A DNA stretch of 8,308 nucleotides from JAHFRG01 sp036522275 (lineage in GTDB: Bacteria > Pseudomonadota > Gammaproteobacteria > Burkholderiales > JAHFRG01). Position 1 is the stretch's first letter. The number at the start of each line of letters is the position of its first letter. The stretch lies in NCBI GenBank assembly GCA_036522275.1, contig DATDGC010000099.1:1-8308 (forward strand), in the 5' to 3' direction. Positions 1 through 6,838 of this stretch are shown here, in pieces. A program made the position numbers and the translations under genes. Below the pieces are notes generated by a model that searched no databases, was not told the origin of the DNA, and saw only the letters and a program-made list of their open reading frames with translations.

Positions 1-130
1 TCCTTCCTAATAGCCTGTTCCCCAATAATCGTCCCAACCCAGGATTAATAGCAAGGGATATTTCCGGCAAGGCAACAAAGCGCACGAAGCGCACTGAAAG
101 GGATTTAACGCCGTTGCCTGACGGCAACTT
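1..130. other. Non-coding left edge with short repeats
   Basis: I see no gene here. A 9-bp tandem pair (AAGCGCACG then AAGCGCACT) sits at 78-95. A small perfect inverted repeat, GTTGCC-tgac-GGCAAC, lies at 113-128; no T-run follows it on either strand, so I do not call it a terminator. The string AGCAAGGGAT near 50 resembles the left border of repeat copy C at 3750, so this stretch may contain an interrupted left end of repeat copy A. Confidence 0.4.
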
Positions 131-236
131 GGGGATTCTAAGCAGCCGGGGTCGCATTTTTCCGCGGAACGCTAAAGGCCGGGAGTGAATTTTTAATCGC
201 TTTAAAAATAATCCGTCTTTGGCCCTTAGTGTCCGC
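131..236 (+). repeat. Dispersed repeat, copy A
   Basis: This copy shares blocks in order with copy D at 5818: GGATTCTA, GTCG-CATTTTT, the GGAACGCTAAA/GGTACGCTGAA block, GCCGGGAGTGAA, TTTAATCGCTT, AAAATAAT-CGTCTTTG and CCCTTAGTG. Relative to copy D it has a few extra bases (cagcc) between CTAAG and GGGGTC. Its right end lies about 54 bp beyond the stop codon of the minus-strand hydrolase gene. It is likely a non-autonomous mobile-element relic, by analogy with small inverted-repeat elements; no transposase is visible. Confidence 0.75.
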
Positions 237-289
237 TTTTTCATACTAAAAGCTTTCCTTATTTGGGCCGGGAAAGACCGGACACGTCA

Positions 290-1630
290 TTATTGCGATT
301 CGACAAGCTGGCTAATCCAGCAGATAAAATTAAGATTCCATATATCAGTATGGCCACTGACGATATCCTTGCCTAAATCTGCATTCCAGTATGGCAAGTT
401 AGCAGGGGTGATACCTTGCTTCGGTTTTAGCACTACCCCGGAATCGGGAAAGCCCTGATCGACTCCTTCGGCACTGACACGCAACAGACGATCAAAGTCT
501 TCTTTGGGTAGCGGCGGACACTCTTTCGGTTGTGGTGTTTTGCTGGCTGATACCAGGTGAATTACTTCGTGGGTTTTGAACGCCTCGTGGTCGCCAATCG
601 CTTTGAGTTTCATCACCCATTTACTGTATGGGCCTTGATCTCTTTCCGAGCCCATACTATCGGCTGGTCGATGAGTCTCGATAATAGTCGAAAATATCCT
701 GGCCGCCTGATACGCCTTCCTTGTGGCCCAGTCTCCCTCTGATGACAATATAAGCAGCACAGGCTTAACCTCATTCGATAAATCTGCTCTTGGCGTTTGC
801 TGCCTCATCACATAGTCAGACAACACGATCTTAAAGGGCATATACCGCCTGGCCTCGATAGCAGGATTTATAAAAACCACTAAATCGCCGTAACCTTGGA
901 ATTTGGGCATCTCCCCAGACGCGTATACGACATCAAGTAAACGTTGCATGTAGAGTTGTGACAACGAATTGAACACAACAGATGCACCGAAGCTGTGGCC
1001 AATCACTACCAATCGGTTCTGCGTGGAGGGCTCCCCCTTTACAACTTGCTCGAGACGCATAAAGAACTCGTAGAGCGAGCTGCCGCGCCCAACCTCGTCA
1101 CTTGTGTGCTCGCGGTCCCAAAACGTTAAGAAACGAAACATCGGCAGTGCGAGTGAATCCCCGCGCCAACCTATATAGACACCACGAATTTCATCGTTTG
1201 GGCTCCATCTGCTCAAAGCTGCAAGTGCTTCGTGGAAGCCCTTCACATTCTTGTCTCCGGCGCTTGCGTCGTGATGCCATCCGTGAACAAATACCAGCAC
1301 GCGGACATGTCCTCCATTTTTAGAATCAAAGGGCGCCCCTGCCATCTCTAATGCCGACTCCACTTGCATTCGATCGACGAAAAACCCCCGCTCATTGATT
1401 TCAACATAAGCCAATTCATAAGGATGCTGGCCCACGATCCTGACCTTTACGGCAGTCGGACATTTTTCTTTTTCCAGAGCGGCGGCGGATTCCCTATAGG
1501 TTGAGGTCATTGTCTCGGGCACACTAATTTCACAGGCTTTACCGTCACTCTGATCGCGGTACGGAGAATTCCGTGCGCACGCGCTGAGAAACAGTGGGCT
1601 AAACAAGAACCATAGGATAAGAATTCTCAT
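290..1630 (-). CDS. Predicted lipoprotein alpha/beta hydrolase
   Basis: The product is 446 residues. It starts with a hydrophobic signal peptide and a lipobox, L15-S16-A17-C18, so it should be lipidated on Cys18 and anchored in the envelope, probably the outer membrane because Ala follows the Cys. Alpha/beta hydrolase marks follow: FVHGWHHD (about 114-121), a likely oxyanion-hole region; the nucleophile elbow GHSFG with Ser213; Asp300 after a beta-strand-like LLILSS; and GHTDIWN with His427 near the C-terminus, a likely catalytic His. It resembles esterase/lipase-like proteins with an HGW motif, but the substrate cannot be read. GGGA lies 6 nt before the ATG and supports the start. It is downstream of the rhodanese-ChrB gene on the same strand with a 103-bp gap holding repeat copy B, so cotranscription is uncertain. 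An integral outer-membrane role is unlikely. Confidence 0.85.
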   Translation of the reverse strand: MRILILWFLFSPLFLSACARNSPYRDQSDGKACEISVPETMTSTYRESAAALEKEKCPTAVKVRIVGQHPYELAYVEINERGFFVDRMQVESALEMAGAPFDSKNGGHVRVLVFVHGWHHDASAGDKNVKGFHEALAALSRWSPNDEIRGVYIGWRGDSLALPMFRFLTFWDREHTSDEVGRGSSLYEFFMRLEQVVKGEPSTQNRLVVIGHSFGASVVFNSLSQLYMQRLLDVVYASGEMPKFQGYGDLVVFINPAIEARRYMPFKIVLSDYVMRQQTPRADLSNEVKPVLLILSSEGDWATRKAYQAARIFSTIIETHRPADSMGSERDQGPYSKWVMKLKAIGDHEAFKTHEVIHLVSASKTPQPKECPPLPKEDFDRLLRVSAEGVDQGFPDSGVVLKPKQGITPANLPYWNADLGKDIVSGHTDIWNLNFICWISQLVESQ

Positions 1631-1682
1631 GATTTATCCCGAGCTATCGTAGACTGCAACACGATACCCTATCGACCACGCC

Positions 1683-1733
1683 AAAATAATCCGTCTGGCC
1701 CCTTCGTATGTTCCGTGCCATCGCAAAAAATGC
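1683..1733. repeat. Dispersed repeat, rearranged copy B
   Basis: The part at 1683-1715 (AAAATAATCCGTCT, GGCCCCTT, GTTCCG) matches the right half of the repeat family in the plus orientation. The part at about 1709-1730 (GTTCCG, then CGCAAAAAATGC) reads like the left half in the opposite orientation. The copy is therefore partial and rearranged. It begins just beyond the stop codon of the rhodanese-ChrB gene. Confidence 0.5.
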
Positions 1734-2534
1734 TCAACGGTAAGCGGCAGGATTCCAAGTGTGTATTTCATCTCGACCTTCCTTACACCAGACGTACAGG
1801 GCGTCGTATATCACCATTCCATGTTTAAGCATGTCGTGATCGTCTTTGAAGATGCGCGACAGGCCCAGCGATAGTGCAGCCAGGCCGGAGGCCTGCGGGG
1901 CGAGGTCTAGCCGGGCGGTGTCGGCGCCACGGACAATTACCGCAAGTTGTTGAAGAGCGGGATCAGTCAGGTGATAGGTTTTCAGAAATGCATCGAAGCT
2001 GCACAACTCGCCGTCGTGCGAGAACGGTACATCCGGAATGTCGTAGGGAATAGCTTCTGTCTCGCGAGCGACGCTCAGTACCGTTTTAGGGGGCACGTAG
2101 AGGAACTCGGCCTCGGGATCGATGAAGCGCGCGATGAGCCAAGGACAAGCAATCCTGTCGATCTTCGGGCGTTCGCGGGTAACCCAACGCGTGGAAGCAT
2201 CCGGAGCCTTATGCATGAGTTCTCCGTTCTCCGGCTTCCACCCGTCTTCAATCCCGCCAGCGAGGTAACACGCGGAAAACCCGGCTGCTTGGAGTGCCTT
2301 GGCGACGCCTTGACTTACGTTTCGTCCGTGAGTGCAGTACACGACAACCGTGCTTACTTGCGGAAGTTCTATTGCCCATGAAGCAACATGCTTCGGATCA
2401 CGGCGCAATGCGCCCATGATCATCTCGGAGGCGGCGCGGAAAGCGGGCAACTCACGTACATCTATAACGAGCGGCGGACGGCCGCCCGTCAAATCGGACT
2501 GTAGTTCGCGGGGACTAATCGTTGACGCATCCAT
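1734..2534 (-). CDS. Rhodanese domain / ChrB C-terminal domain protein (chromate-resistance type)
   Basis: The chosen start gives 266 residues. Residues about 8-100 form a rhodanese domain: VIDVREL in the first part, then the active-site loop CTHGRNV with Cys67, then LAGGIEDGW. Residues about 115-266 match the ChrB C-terminal (chromate resistance) domain, opening with RWVTRERPKIDRIACPWLI and continuing through ARFIDP, FLYVP, FSHDGELCSF and a conserved-looking C-terminal helix. ChrB proteins are linked to chromate sensing or resistance, and rhodaneses carry sulfur on the active Cys. No chrA transporter is in this window, so a chromate role is not proven; a thiol- or sulfur-stress role is as likely. 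I chose Met6 of the longer frame as the start because a strong ribosome site lies just before it. It is divergent from doxX, with 322 bp between them. Confidence 0.9.
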   Translation of the reverse strand: MDASTISPRELQSDLTGGRPPLVIDVRELPAFRAASEMIMGALRRDPKHVASWAIELPQVSTVVVYCTHGRNVSQGVAKALQAAGFSACYLAGGIEDGWKPENGELMHKAPDASTRWVTRERPKIDRIACPWLIARFIDPEAEFLYVPPKTVLSVARETEAIPYDIPDVPFSHDGELCSFDAFLKTYHLTDPALQQLAVIVRGADTARLDLAPQASGLAALSLGLSRIFKDDHDMLKHGMVIYDALYVWCKEGRDEIHTWNPAAYR

Positions 2535-2539
2535 AGCTT

Positions 2540-2547
2540 CTCCCTCC
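2540..2547 (-). promoter_or_regulatory. Ribosome-binding site that decides the rhodanese-ChrB start
   Basis: On the minus strand GGAGGGAG lies 5 nt before ATG at 2534 (8 nt if the core is GGAGG). An upstream in-frame ATG at 2549 would place this site inside the coding region and has no comparable site of its own, so 2534 is the better start. Confidence 0.75.
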
Positions 2548-2771
2548 ATTCAAAACCGAGTAGAAGCAGAACTTGGACGCAAGGCGTCTTGGAGTATGCG
2601 GGGGATCTGCGAAAACCCCACCTAAATAGGCTACACCTGCTCCGACGTTTGAGTCAAGGCGCGTACTTTTGCCTTAATCTAGGGAGTTGCCTAGGGCGAA
2701 GCTACGACCTTACTTCAGTGCCCGGATTTACCCTGGTTGGTGAGCCGAAAAGCGGTAAGATAAGCCGCCCA

Positions 2772-2791
2772 CCACCAATAGCAATTGGCGG
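2772..2791. promoter_or_regulatory. Candidate operator dyad upstream of doxX
   Basis: CCACCAAT-AGCA-ATTGGCGG is an inverted repeat with seven of eight positions complementary. It sits about 65 bp upstream of the doxX start in the divergent region, a plausible place for a regulator or a leader hairpin. No cognate regulator is present in the window, and I do not recognise the site. Confidence 0.3.
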
Positions 2792-2856
2792 CAACGGGGC
2801 CGCGCGAGTAAGAAACCCAATGACATGAACGACTGGAAACCAGGAAAGGACATACC

Positions 2857-3315
2857 ATGCGGGCATTTGTTGTAGATCGTTGCAATGCGCTTCTCAAGTT
2901 TGCCGATTCACTGGACTGGCTGGCGCCGCTGGTGGTGCGTTTGTTCTTCGGCTATTTCTGGCTGGAGACGGGTTGGGCCAAGCTGCATAACCTGGACGCC
3001 TTCACGGAACGTTTCATCGGCTGGGGGATCCCATTTCCTGCCTTCAGCGCCGCGCTGTCAGCGGGGACGGAGTTTGTCGCAGGTGGGCTGATCATGATTG
3101 GGTTGCTAACGCGATTGGCGGCGATCCCGATGATCATCAACATGGTTGTCGCCATTGCCCTGGTGGTCATCAAGAACGTCGGCAGCTTCGATGACTTCGT
3201 CGAGTTGGATGAGTTCGTTTACATTCTCATCTTCTTCTGGCTGCTCATGGCGGGTCCGGGCAAGGTCAGCGTCGACACGCTGATCAACCGCCGGCTGGGA
3301 TTGCGGAACCGTTGA
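2857..3315 (+). CDS. DoxX-family integral membrane protein
   Basis: The product is 152 residues with about four hydrophobic segments (roughly 22-40, 63-82, 85-107 and 122-137), the usual size and topology of DoxX-family proteins. Family-like features are the first helix LVVRLFFGYFWLETGWAKL, the GTEFVAGGLIMIGLLTRLAA stretch, and the loop before the last helix, LDEFVYILIFFWLL. Members act in the inner membrane and some are tied to thiosulfate/quinone or thiol redox chemistry, but the general function of stand-alone members is not settled. AAGGA 6 nt before the ATG supports the start. The divergent neighbour is a rhodanese-ChrB protein, which fits a sulfur or oxyanion-stress context by inference only. 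A clear terminator follows at 3399. Confidence 0.9.
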   Translation: MRAFVVDRCNALLKFADSLDWLAPLVVRLFFGYFWLETGWAKLHNLDAFTERFIGWGIPFPAFSAALSAGTEFVAGGLIMIGLLTRLAAIPMIINMVVAIALVVIKNVGSFDDFVELDEFVYILIFFWLLMAGPGKVSVDTLINRRLGLRNR

Positions 3316-3398
3316 TCGAGCCGTTGACCTGCCCGGCTCTTCTTGTAGCACTCGAGTCTACGCTCGGACTACGATGAATTTTAGAGCAAGGGATCGGC

Positions 3399-3424
3399 TC
3401 ACTCTGCCCAGAGTGATCTTTTAT
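3399..3424 (+). terminator. Rho-independent terminator after doxX
   Basis: TCACTCT-GCCC-AGAGTGA forms a perfect 7-bp stem at 3399-3416, followed by TCTTTTATT. It lies about 84 bp past the doxX stop and overlaps the stop of the convergent HNH gene, so it also limits read-through into that gene's antisense strand. Confidence 0.65.
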
Positions 3425-3717
3425 TCCCACTTATCCTTTGCTTTTGCGTCTTTTAATGTTTGCCATTGCATGTTACTCGGATAGTCTGCTCCACCCCTTT
3501 TGAGCGGAACGACGTGGTCTATCACATACCCAGGACAGGCTCCGCTTGTTTTGCCTGTAGATGGGCAGGGATTAGACTTCATGAAATCGTGCTTTGCTTG
3601 GGAATTTCTGTGGGTATTTCCGTGACGGCCTGAGTGCCCTACTTCGCGAGCAAAGGCATTACCAGCCAGTCCTACAGCTAAGAACAAAACAAGCAAGAGT
3701 TTATGCCAGTGAGACAT
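3421..3717 (-). CDS. Small secreted HNH endonuclease-like protein
   Basis: The product is 98 residues. Residues 1-23 form a Sec signal peptide (basic start, LLLVLFLAVGLAG core, AFA cleavage site), which predicts export to the periplasm. The rest is a compact HNH domain: Cys51 and Cys61 flank a loop, followed by IDHVVPLKRGGAD with Asp67-His68 as the likely metal/general-base pair, then PSNMQW with Asn82, and a KAKDKWE tail in place of a classic third His. This is typical of small HNH proteins of phage, plasmid and chromosomal origin. A periplasmic role in degrading incoming or extracellular DNA is inference. AGAGGG lies 3 nt before the ATG. No immunity partner is seen, as expected if the protein is exported by Sec before folding. 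It is convergent with doxX. Its likely promoter lies inside repeat copy C. Confidence 0.85.
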   Translation of the reverse strand: MSHWHKLLLVLFLAVGLAGNAFAREVGHSGRHGNTHRNSQAKHDFMKSNPCPSTGKTSGACPGYVIDHVVPLKRGGADYPSNMQWQTLKDAKAKDKWE

Positions 3718-3743
3718 GAACCCTCTTAAGTTCTGGTTAATTC

Positions 3744-3752
3744 AGTATAGCA
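3744..3752 (-). promoter_or_regulatory. Extended -10 promoter for the HNH gene
   Basis: On the minus strand TGC-TATACT matches an extended -10 element (TGn plus TATAAT-like hexamer). Transcription would begin near 3737, giving a leader of about 20 nt with the ribosome site inside it. No good -35 is visible, which extended -10 promoters tolerate. The element straddles the left border of repeat copy C. Confidence 0.45.
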
Positions 3753-3811
3753 AGGGATTCTAAAGGGTTGAGTCGTATTTTTCAGCGAATGGTAAATGCC
3801 GGAAGTGAATC
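3750..3811 (+). repeat. Dispersed repeat, copy C (left half only)
   Basis: GCAAGGGATTCTAA, GTCG-ATTTTTC, GCGAATGGTAAATGCCGG and AGTGAATC match the left half of copies A and D. The right half (AAAATAAT-CGTCTTTGACCC) is missing, replaced by the sequence leading into the Kef gene. The copy is truncated and lies between the divergent HNH and Kef genes. Confidence 0.6.
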
Positions 3812-3907
3812 AAGAGTGCCAGATTAACGGGAAGAATGGTAAATTTACGTAATACCCAACGAAGAACCTGGGGTTTTATCCTCCCTCCTAACTACCTCGG
3901 AAAAACC

Positions 3908-5719
3908 ATGTCTCCATTAATCGAAACCGCCATCTACCTTTCTGCAGCCGTGATTGCTGTGCCATTGTTCAAGAAGCTCCGTCTCGGAGCAGTGCTGGGA
4001 TACCTCGCAGCCGGGATCATCATCGGACCGCAAGCGCTCGGGCTTGTGAGCGACGTGGAAAACATGCTGCACTTCTCGGAATTGGGCGTGGTGTTGCTCC
4101 TGTTCATCATCGGTTTGGAATTGCAACCTTCACGGCTTTGGGTATTGCGCAAATCGGTTTTTGGCCTGGGCGGGGCGCAGGTCGTGGTCACAGCCGCATT
4201 GCTGGGTTTAATAGCCTATAGCCTGGGCCTCACCCCTGAGATCGCCTTGGTTGCCGGTCTTGGCCTCTCGCTTTCTTCCACCGCCTTTGTCTTGCAGATT
4301 CTGGCGGAAAAAAATCAGCTCACAACGCGCCATGGCAGAGCTTCCTTTGCCATCTTGCTGTTTCAGGATCTAGCGGTCATCCCCATACTGGCCTTGATTC
4401 CGCTGCTCGCCGCAAAAGACATCGCCGCCAGCCAAGGCAGCCTGGGCTTTGCGGCATTAAAGGCTCTGGTGTTGGTGGCAGCTGTGATTATCGGCGGCCG
4501 CTTCCTGTTGCGCCCGGTGTTCAGGGCCATCGCGGCCAGCCGCATTCAAGAAGTTTTTACCGCTGCGGCGCTGCTGGTAGTGATCGGCACGGCGCTCTTG
4601 ATGCAACTTGTCGGCCTGTCCATGTCGCTTGGGGCTTTTATCGCAGGCGTGCTGTTGGCGGATTCGGAATACCGGCACGAGCTGGAAGCCAACATCGAGC
4701 CTTTCAAGGGTTTGCTGCTCGGGTTGTTTTTCATTGCGGTGGGAATGTCCGCTGATCTCGGCCTTGTGGCATCCCAGCCTGTTGCCATCCTGGCGGCGGT
4801 CACCATCATGATGGCAATCAAGTCCGCCGTAGTATTTACGCTTGGCAAGCTTGCAGGTTATTCAAATGAATGCGCCCGCAATCTTGCTGTCGCGCTCTGC
4901 CAGGGCGGCGAATTCGCCTTCGTGATTTTCGGCGTTGCTGCTGCCCACCAAATCATGGACAAGTCAGTCGCTGACATGCTGATAGTCGCGGTTACACTAT
5001 CCATGGCTCTCACACCCGCCTTCTTTTCCCTTAACGAAGCCATCGGAAAACGCTGGTTGAGATCAGGTAAGCCTCCGGATTTCGACAAGATAGATGAAGG
5101 CGAAAATCGGGTGATCATCGCTGGATTCGGCCGTGTCGGGCAGATCGTTGGTCGTATCCTGCGCTTGAGAAAAATCGGCTTCACTGCGCTGGAGATGAGC
5201 CAGGAGCAAGTTGATGTGGTGCGACGATTTGGCAACAAAGTCTATTACGGCGACGCTTCACGCGTGGATTTGCTGCGCGCCGCCAAAGCGGACAAGGCGG
5301 AAATTTTTGTCCTGGCGATTGACGACGTTGCCTCATCCCTCAAAACCGCAGCGACGGTAAAAAAGCATTTTCCCAATCTGGCGATTTATGCCCGCGCCCG
5401 CAACCGTTTTCACGCTTACCAGCTGATGGATATAGGCGTAGACGGCCTGATACGTGAAACGCTTCTGTCATCTCTGGACTTGGCAAAACAGGTATTGCAA
5501 GGCCTGGGCATTGAGGAAAAGCAGGCGCGCGGCACCATTGAAATGTTCAAGGACCACGATGAAAAAACGCTGCTCGCACAACATGCAGTTCACCACGACG
5601 AGACTAAACTCATACAAAGCGCGAAAGAGGCCGCCCAGGAACTCCAGGGGATATTCGAAGCGGATTATTCATCCGAAAAAGACGCCAACAAGCCGGTCTT
5701 GACTGTTCCGCTCCGATAA
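3908..5719 (+). CDS. KefB/KefC-type K+/H+ antiporter with RCK domain
   Basis: The product is 603 residues, the size of KefB/KefC. Residues 1 to about 385 are a CPA2 antiporter membrane domain with many helices: GYLAAGIIIGP (about 32-42), HFSELGVVLLLFIIGLEL, the QDLAVIP helix with Asp154, and the KefB-like segment EYRHELEANIEPFKGLL. Residues about 399-520 are a regulatory RCK/TrkA-N domain with nucleotide-binding GFGRVG (406-411) and YYGDAS. The later RET plus C-terminal helices resemble the glutathione-binding and tail region of KefC. The family releases K+ when glutathione adducts bind, acidifying the cytoplasm against electrophiles. The usual KefF/KefG partner gene is absent here. The frame opens upstream at ATG 3836, but family proteins begin with the equivalent of MSPLIETAIYLSAAV, so ATG 3908 is preferred; CGGA lies 7 nt before it. 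KefB versus KefC cannot be decided. Confidence 0.95.
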   Translation: MSPLIETAIYLSAAVIAVPLFKKLRLGAVLGYLAAGIIIGPQALGLVSDVENMLHFSELGVVLLLFIIGLELQPSRLWVLRKSVFGLGGAQVVVTAALLGLIAYSLGLTPEIALVAGLGLSLSSTAFVLQILAEKNQLTTRHGRASFAILLFQDLAVIPILALIPLLAAKDIAASQGSLGFAALKALVLVAAVIIGGRFLLRPVFRAIAASRIQEVFTAAALLVVIGTALLMQLVGLSMSLGAFIAGVLLADSEYRHELEANIEPFKGLLLGLFFIAVGMSADLGLVASQPVAILAAVTIMMAIKSAVVFTLGKLAGYSNECARNLAVALCQGGEFAFVIFGVAAAHQIMDKSVADMLIVAVTLSMALTPAFFSLNEAIGKRWLRSGKPPDFDKIDEGENRVIIAGFGRVGQIVGRILRLRKIGFTALEMSQEQVDVVRRFGNKVYYGDASRVDLLRAAKADKAEIFVLAIDDVASSLKTAATVKKHFPNLAIYARARNRFHAYQLMDIGVDGLIRETLLSSLDLAKQVLQGLGIEEKQARGTIEMFKDHDEKTLLAQHAVHHDETKLIQSAKEAAQELQGIFEADYSSEKDANKPVLTVPLR

Positions 5720-5728
5720 ACTCGTTCC

Positions 5729-5748
5729 AGTTCGCATGAACTTTTATT
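5729..5748 (+). terminator. Weak possible terminator after the Kef gene
   Basis: AGTTC-GCAT-GAACT is followed by TTTATT, 10 bp after the Kef stop. The 5-bp stem is short, so this is tentative. A second small hairpin, GCCGC-AATC-GCGGC at 5759-5772, has no T-run. Confidence 0.3.
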
Positions 5749-5817
5749 GGTATCGGCGGCCGCAATCGCGGCAGTGCCCCGATTCATGCCCATGCACAAA
5801 TTATAGAGGGCCGCATG

Positions 5818-5925
5818 AATTCTAAGGGGTCGGGTTTGCATTTTTTCTGCGGTACGCTGAATGCCGGGAGTGAAATTTTAATCGCTTCTAAAATAATTTG
5901 TCTTTGACCCTTAGTGTTCCGATTT
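5818..5925 (+). repeat. Dispersed repeat, copy D (most complete)
   Basis: This copy shows the family best. The left end CTAAGGGGTC (5822-5831) is the reverse complement, with one extra base, of the right end GACCCTTAG (5906-5914), giving a 93-bp core with terminal inverted repeats. Inside are GCATTTTTTCTGCGG, TACGCTGAATGCCGGGAGTG and AATTTTAATCGCTT. It fills the gap between the convergent Kef and pcm genes and ends within a few bases of the pcm stop. A minus-strand transcript leaving pcm could pair the two ends into a stem. Confidence 0.8.
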
Positions 5926-5928
5926 TCG

Positions 5929-6621
5929 TTAACTTGACAATGCCCCCGCGAGGTCGCCGCCTTCCTCGAGTTCGGAAAACCGCACCGGCAGAATCTCCTT
6001 GGTCATGAGCTTGCCGTTTCCCGCTTTCTCCACGAGCACCAGTTGCTGCCTGTCGGAGATGCCGGTCGGGATCACCATCTTGCCGCCAAGCTTCAGCTGC
6101 GCGATCAACGGCGGCGGGATGAGGTCGGGCGCCGCGGTGACCATGATCTTGTCGAACGGCGCGTGTTCCGGCCAGCCGTAGTAGCCGTTGCCGATGCGCA
6201 CCTCGACGTTGCGGTAACCCAGGCGCTGGAGCCGACGTTTGGCGCCGAGCGCGAGCTCCTCGATGATCTCGATGCTGTAGACCTGCTTCACCAGCTCTGC
6301 CAGGATCGCTGCCTGGTAGCCGACTCCGGCGCCGACCTCCAGCACCACGTCGCCCGGCTGCGGCTCGAGCAGGTCGGTCATAACCGCGACGATGAACGGC
6401 TGCGAGATGGTCTTGTCGTAGCCGACCGGCAGCGGCCGATTGACGTAGGCGTGGGGCCGCAGTTCCACCGGCACGAACTCGTGTCGCGGGATCTTGCCCA
6501 TCACCTCGATCACCCGCGCATTGAGCGCGGCCTTGCCCAGCCGCGGCGTGAGAAACACGGTTTCGGCCACGATCTCAGCAACCATCTGCTGCCGCATCAA
6601 ATCTATCTGCTGCTCGTCCAT
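5929..6621 (-). CDS. pcm: Protein-L-isoaspartate O-methyltransferase
   Basis: The product is 230 residues, near the usual 205-230. It is a class I SAM-dependent methyltransferase of the cytoplasm that methylates L-isoaspartyl residues so that damaged Asp/Asn sites can be repaired. Visible family marks are IPRHEFVP (44-51); the YDKTISQPFIVA segment (68-79) with the substrate-side Ser; SAM motif I, VLEVGAGVGYQ (93-103), with Glu118 after the next strand (YSIEII); the post-motif GNGYYGWPEHAPFDKI; VTAAP (161-165); and LKLGGKMVIPTG (176-187). No strong ribosome site precedes ATG 6621, and Met9 or Met13 could also start it; the longer start keeps the N-terminal helix. Its GC content is higher than that of the Kef and hydrolase genes. 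It has no operon partner: repeat copy D follows it and repeat copy E precedes it. Confidence 0.95.
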   Translation of the reverse strand: MDEQQIDLMRQQMVAEIVAETVFLTPRLGKAALNARVIEVMGKIPRHEFVPVELRPHAYVNRPLPVGYDKTISQPFIVAVMTDLLEPQPGDVVLEVGAGVGYQAAILAELVKQVYSIEIIEELALGAKRRLQRLGYRNVEVRIGNGYYGWPEHAPFDKIMVTAAPDLIPPPLIAQLKLGGKMVIPTGISDRQQLVLVEKAGNGKLMTKEILPVRFSELEEGGDLAGALSS

Positions 6622-6705
6622 CGCGCTGCCCGCCGTGCCTATAGTTACTCAACATCACAGCTTACATTAATGAACAAAAATTTGCCGGGGTCAAACCAGC
6701 CCGGA

Positions 6706-6818
6706 GCAAGGTATGCTATCAGTTGCGGCTTCGCTCCGGAACCGGTTATCCGAGAATGTCGGGAATGGAATTTCAGTCGCTTCAAAAATAATTTATCTCT
6801 GAGCCCTTGAGTATTCCA
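6706..6818 (+). repeat. Dispersed repeat, divergent copy E
   Basis: The right half is clear (GTCGGGAATGGAATTTCAGTCGCTTCAAAAATAAT in pieces, then TCTCTGAGCCCTTGAG). The left half is weaker: GCAAGG-AT-CTA, then TTCGCTCCGGAAC in place of TTTCGCGGAACG. It occupies most of the gap between the pcm start and the stop of the broken membrane gene, ending about 20 bp beyond that stop. Confidence 0.6.
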
Positions 6819-6838
6819 TCCCAGCCACACCCGCTACG

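Larger units (their letters stand above)
2535..2856. other. Divergent intergenic region, rhodanese-ChrB / doxX
   Basis: This 322-bp stretch holds no supported gene. It must contain the start signals of two divergent genes. A weak sigma-70-like pair facing doxX is TTGAGT (2649-2654) with TTAATC/CTTAAT around 2673-2679, spacing 18-19 bp, which is poor. A dyad is listed separately at 2772-2791. CTAGGG occurs twice within about 20 bp near 2680-2697. The doxX ribosome site AAGGA is at 2846-2850, 6 nt before its ATG. Confidence 0.5.

Noticed and set aside
113..128. GTTGCC-tgac-GGCAAC hairpin as a terminator
   Set aside because: No T-run follows on either strand and no gene ends close by on the plus strand.
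1947..2381. Plus-strand 144-codon open frame opposite rhodanese-ChrB
   Set aside because: The opposite strand carries two conserved domains; this frame shows no motif.
6043..6810. Plus-strand 255-codon open frame opposite pcm
   Set aside because: It is the antisense shadow of the strongly recognisable pcm gene in GC-rich DNA. The product is charged and low in complexity, matches no family I know and has no convincing ribosome site.
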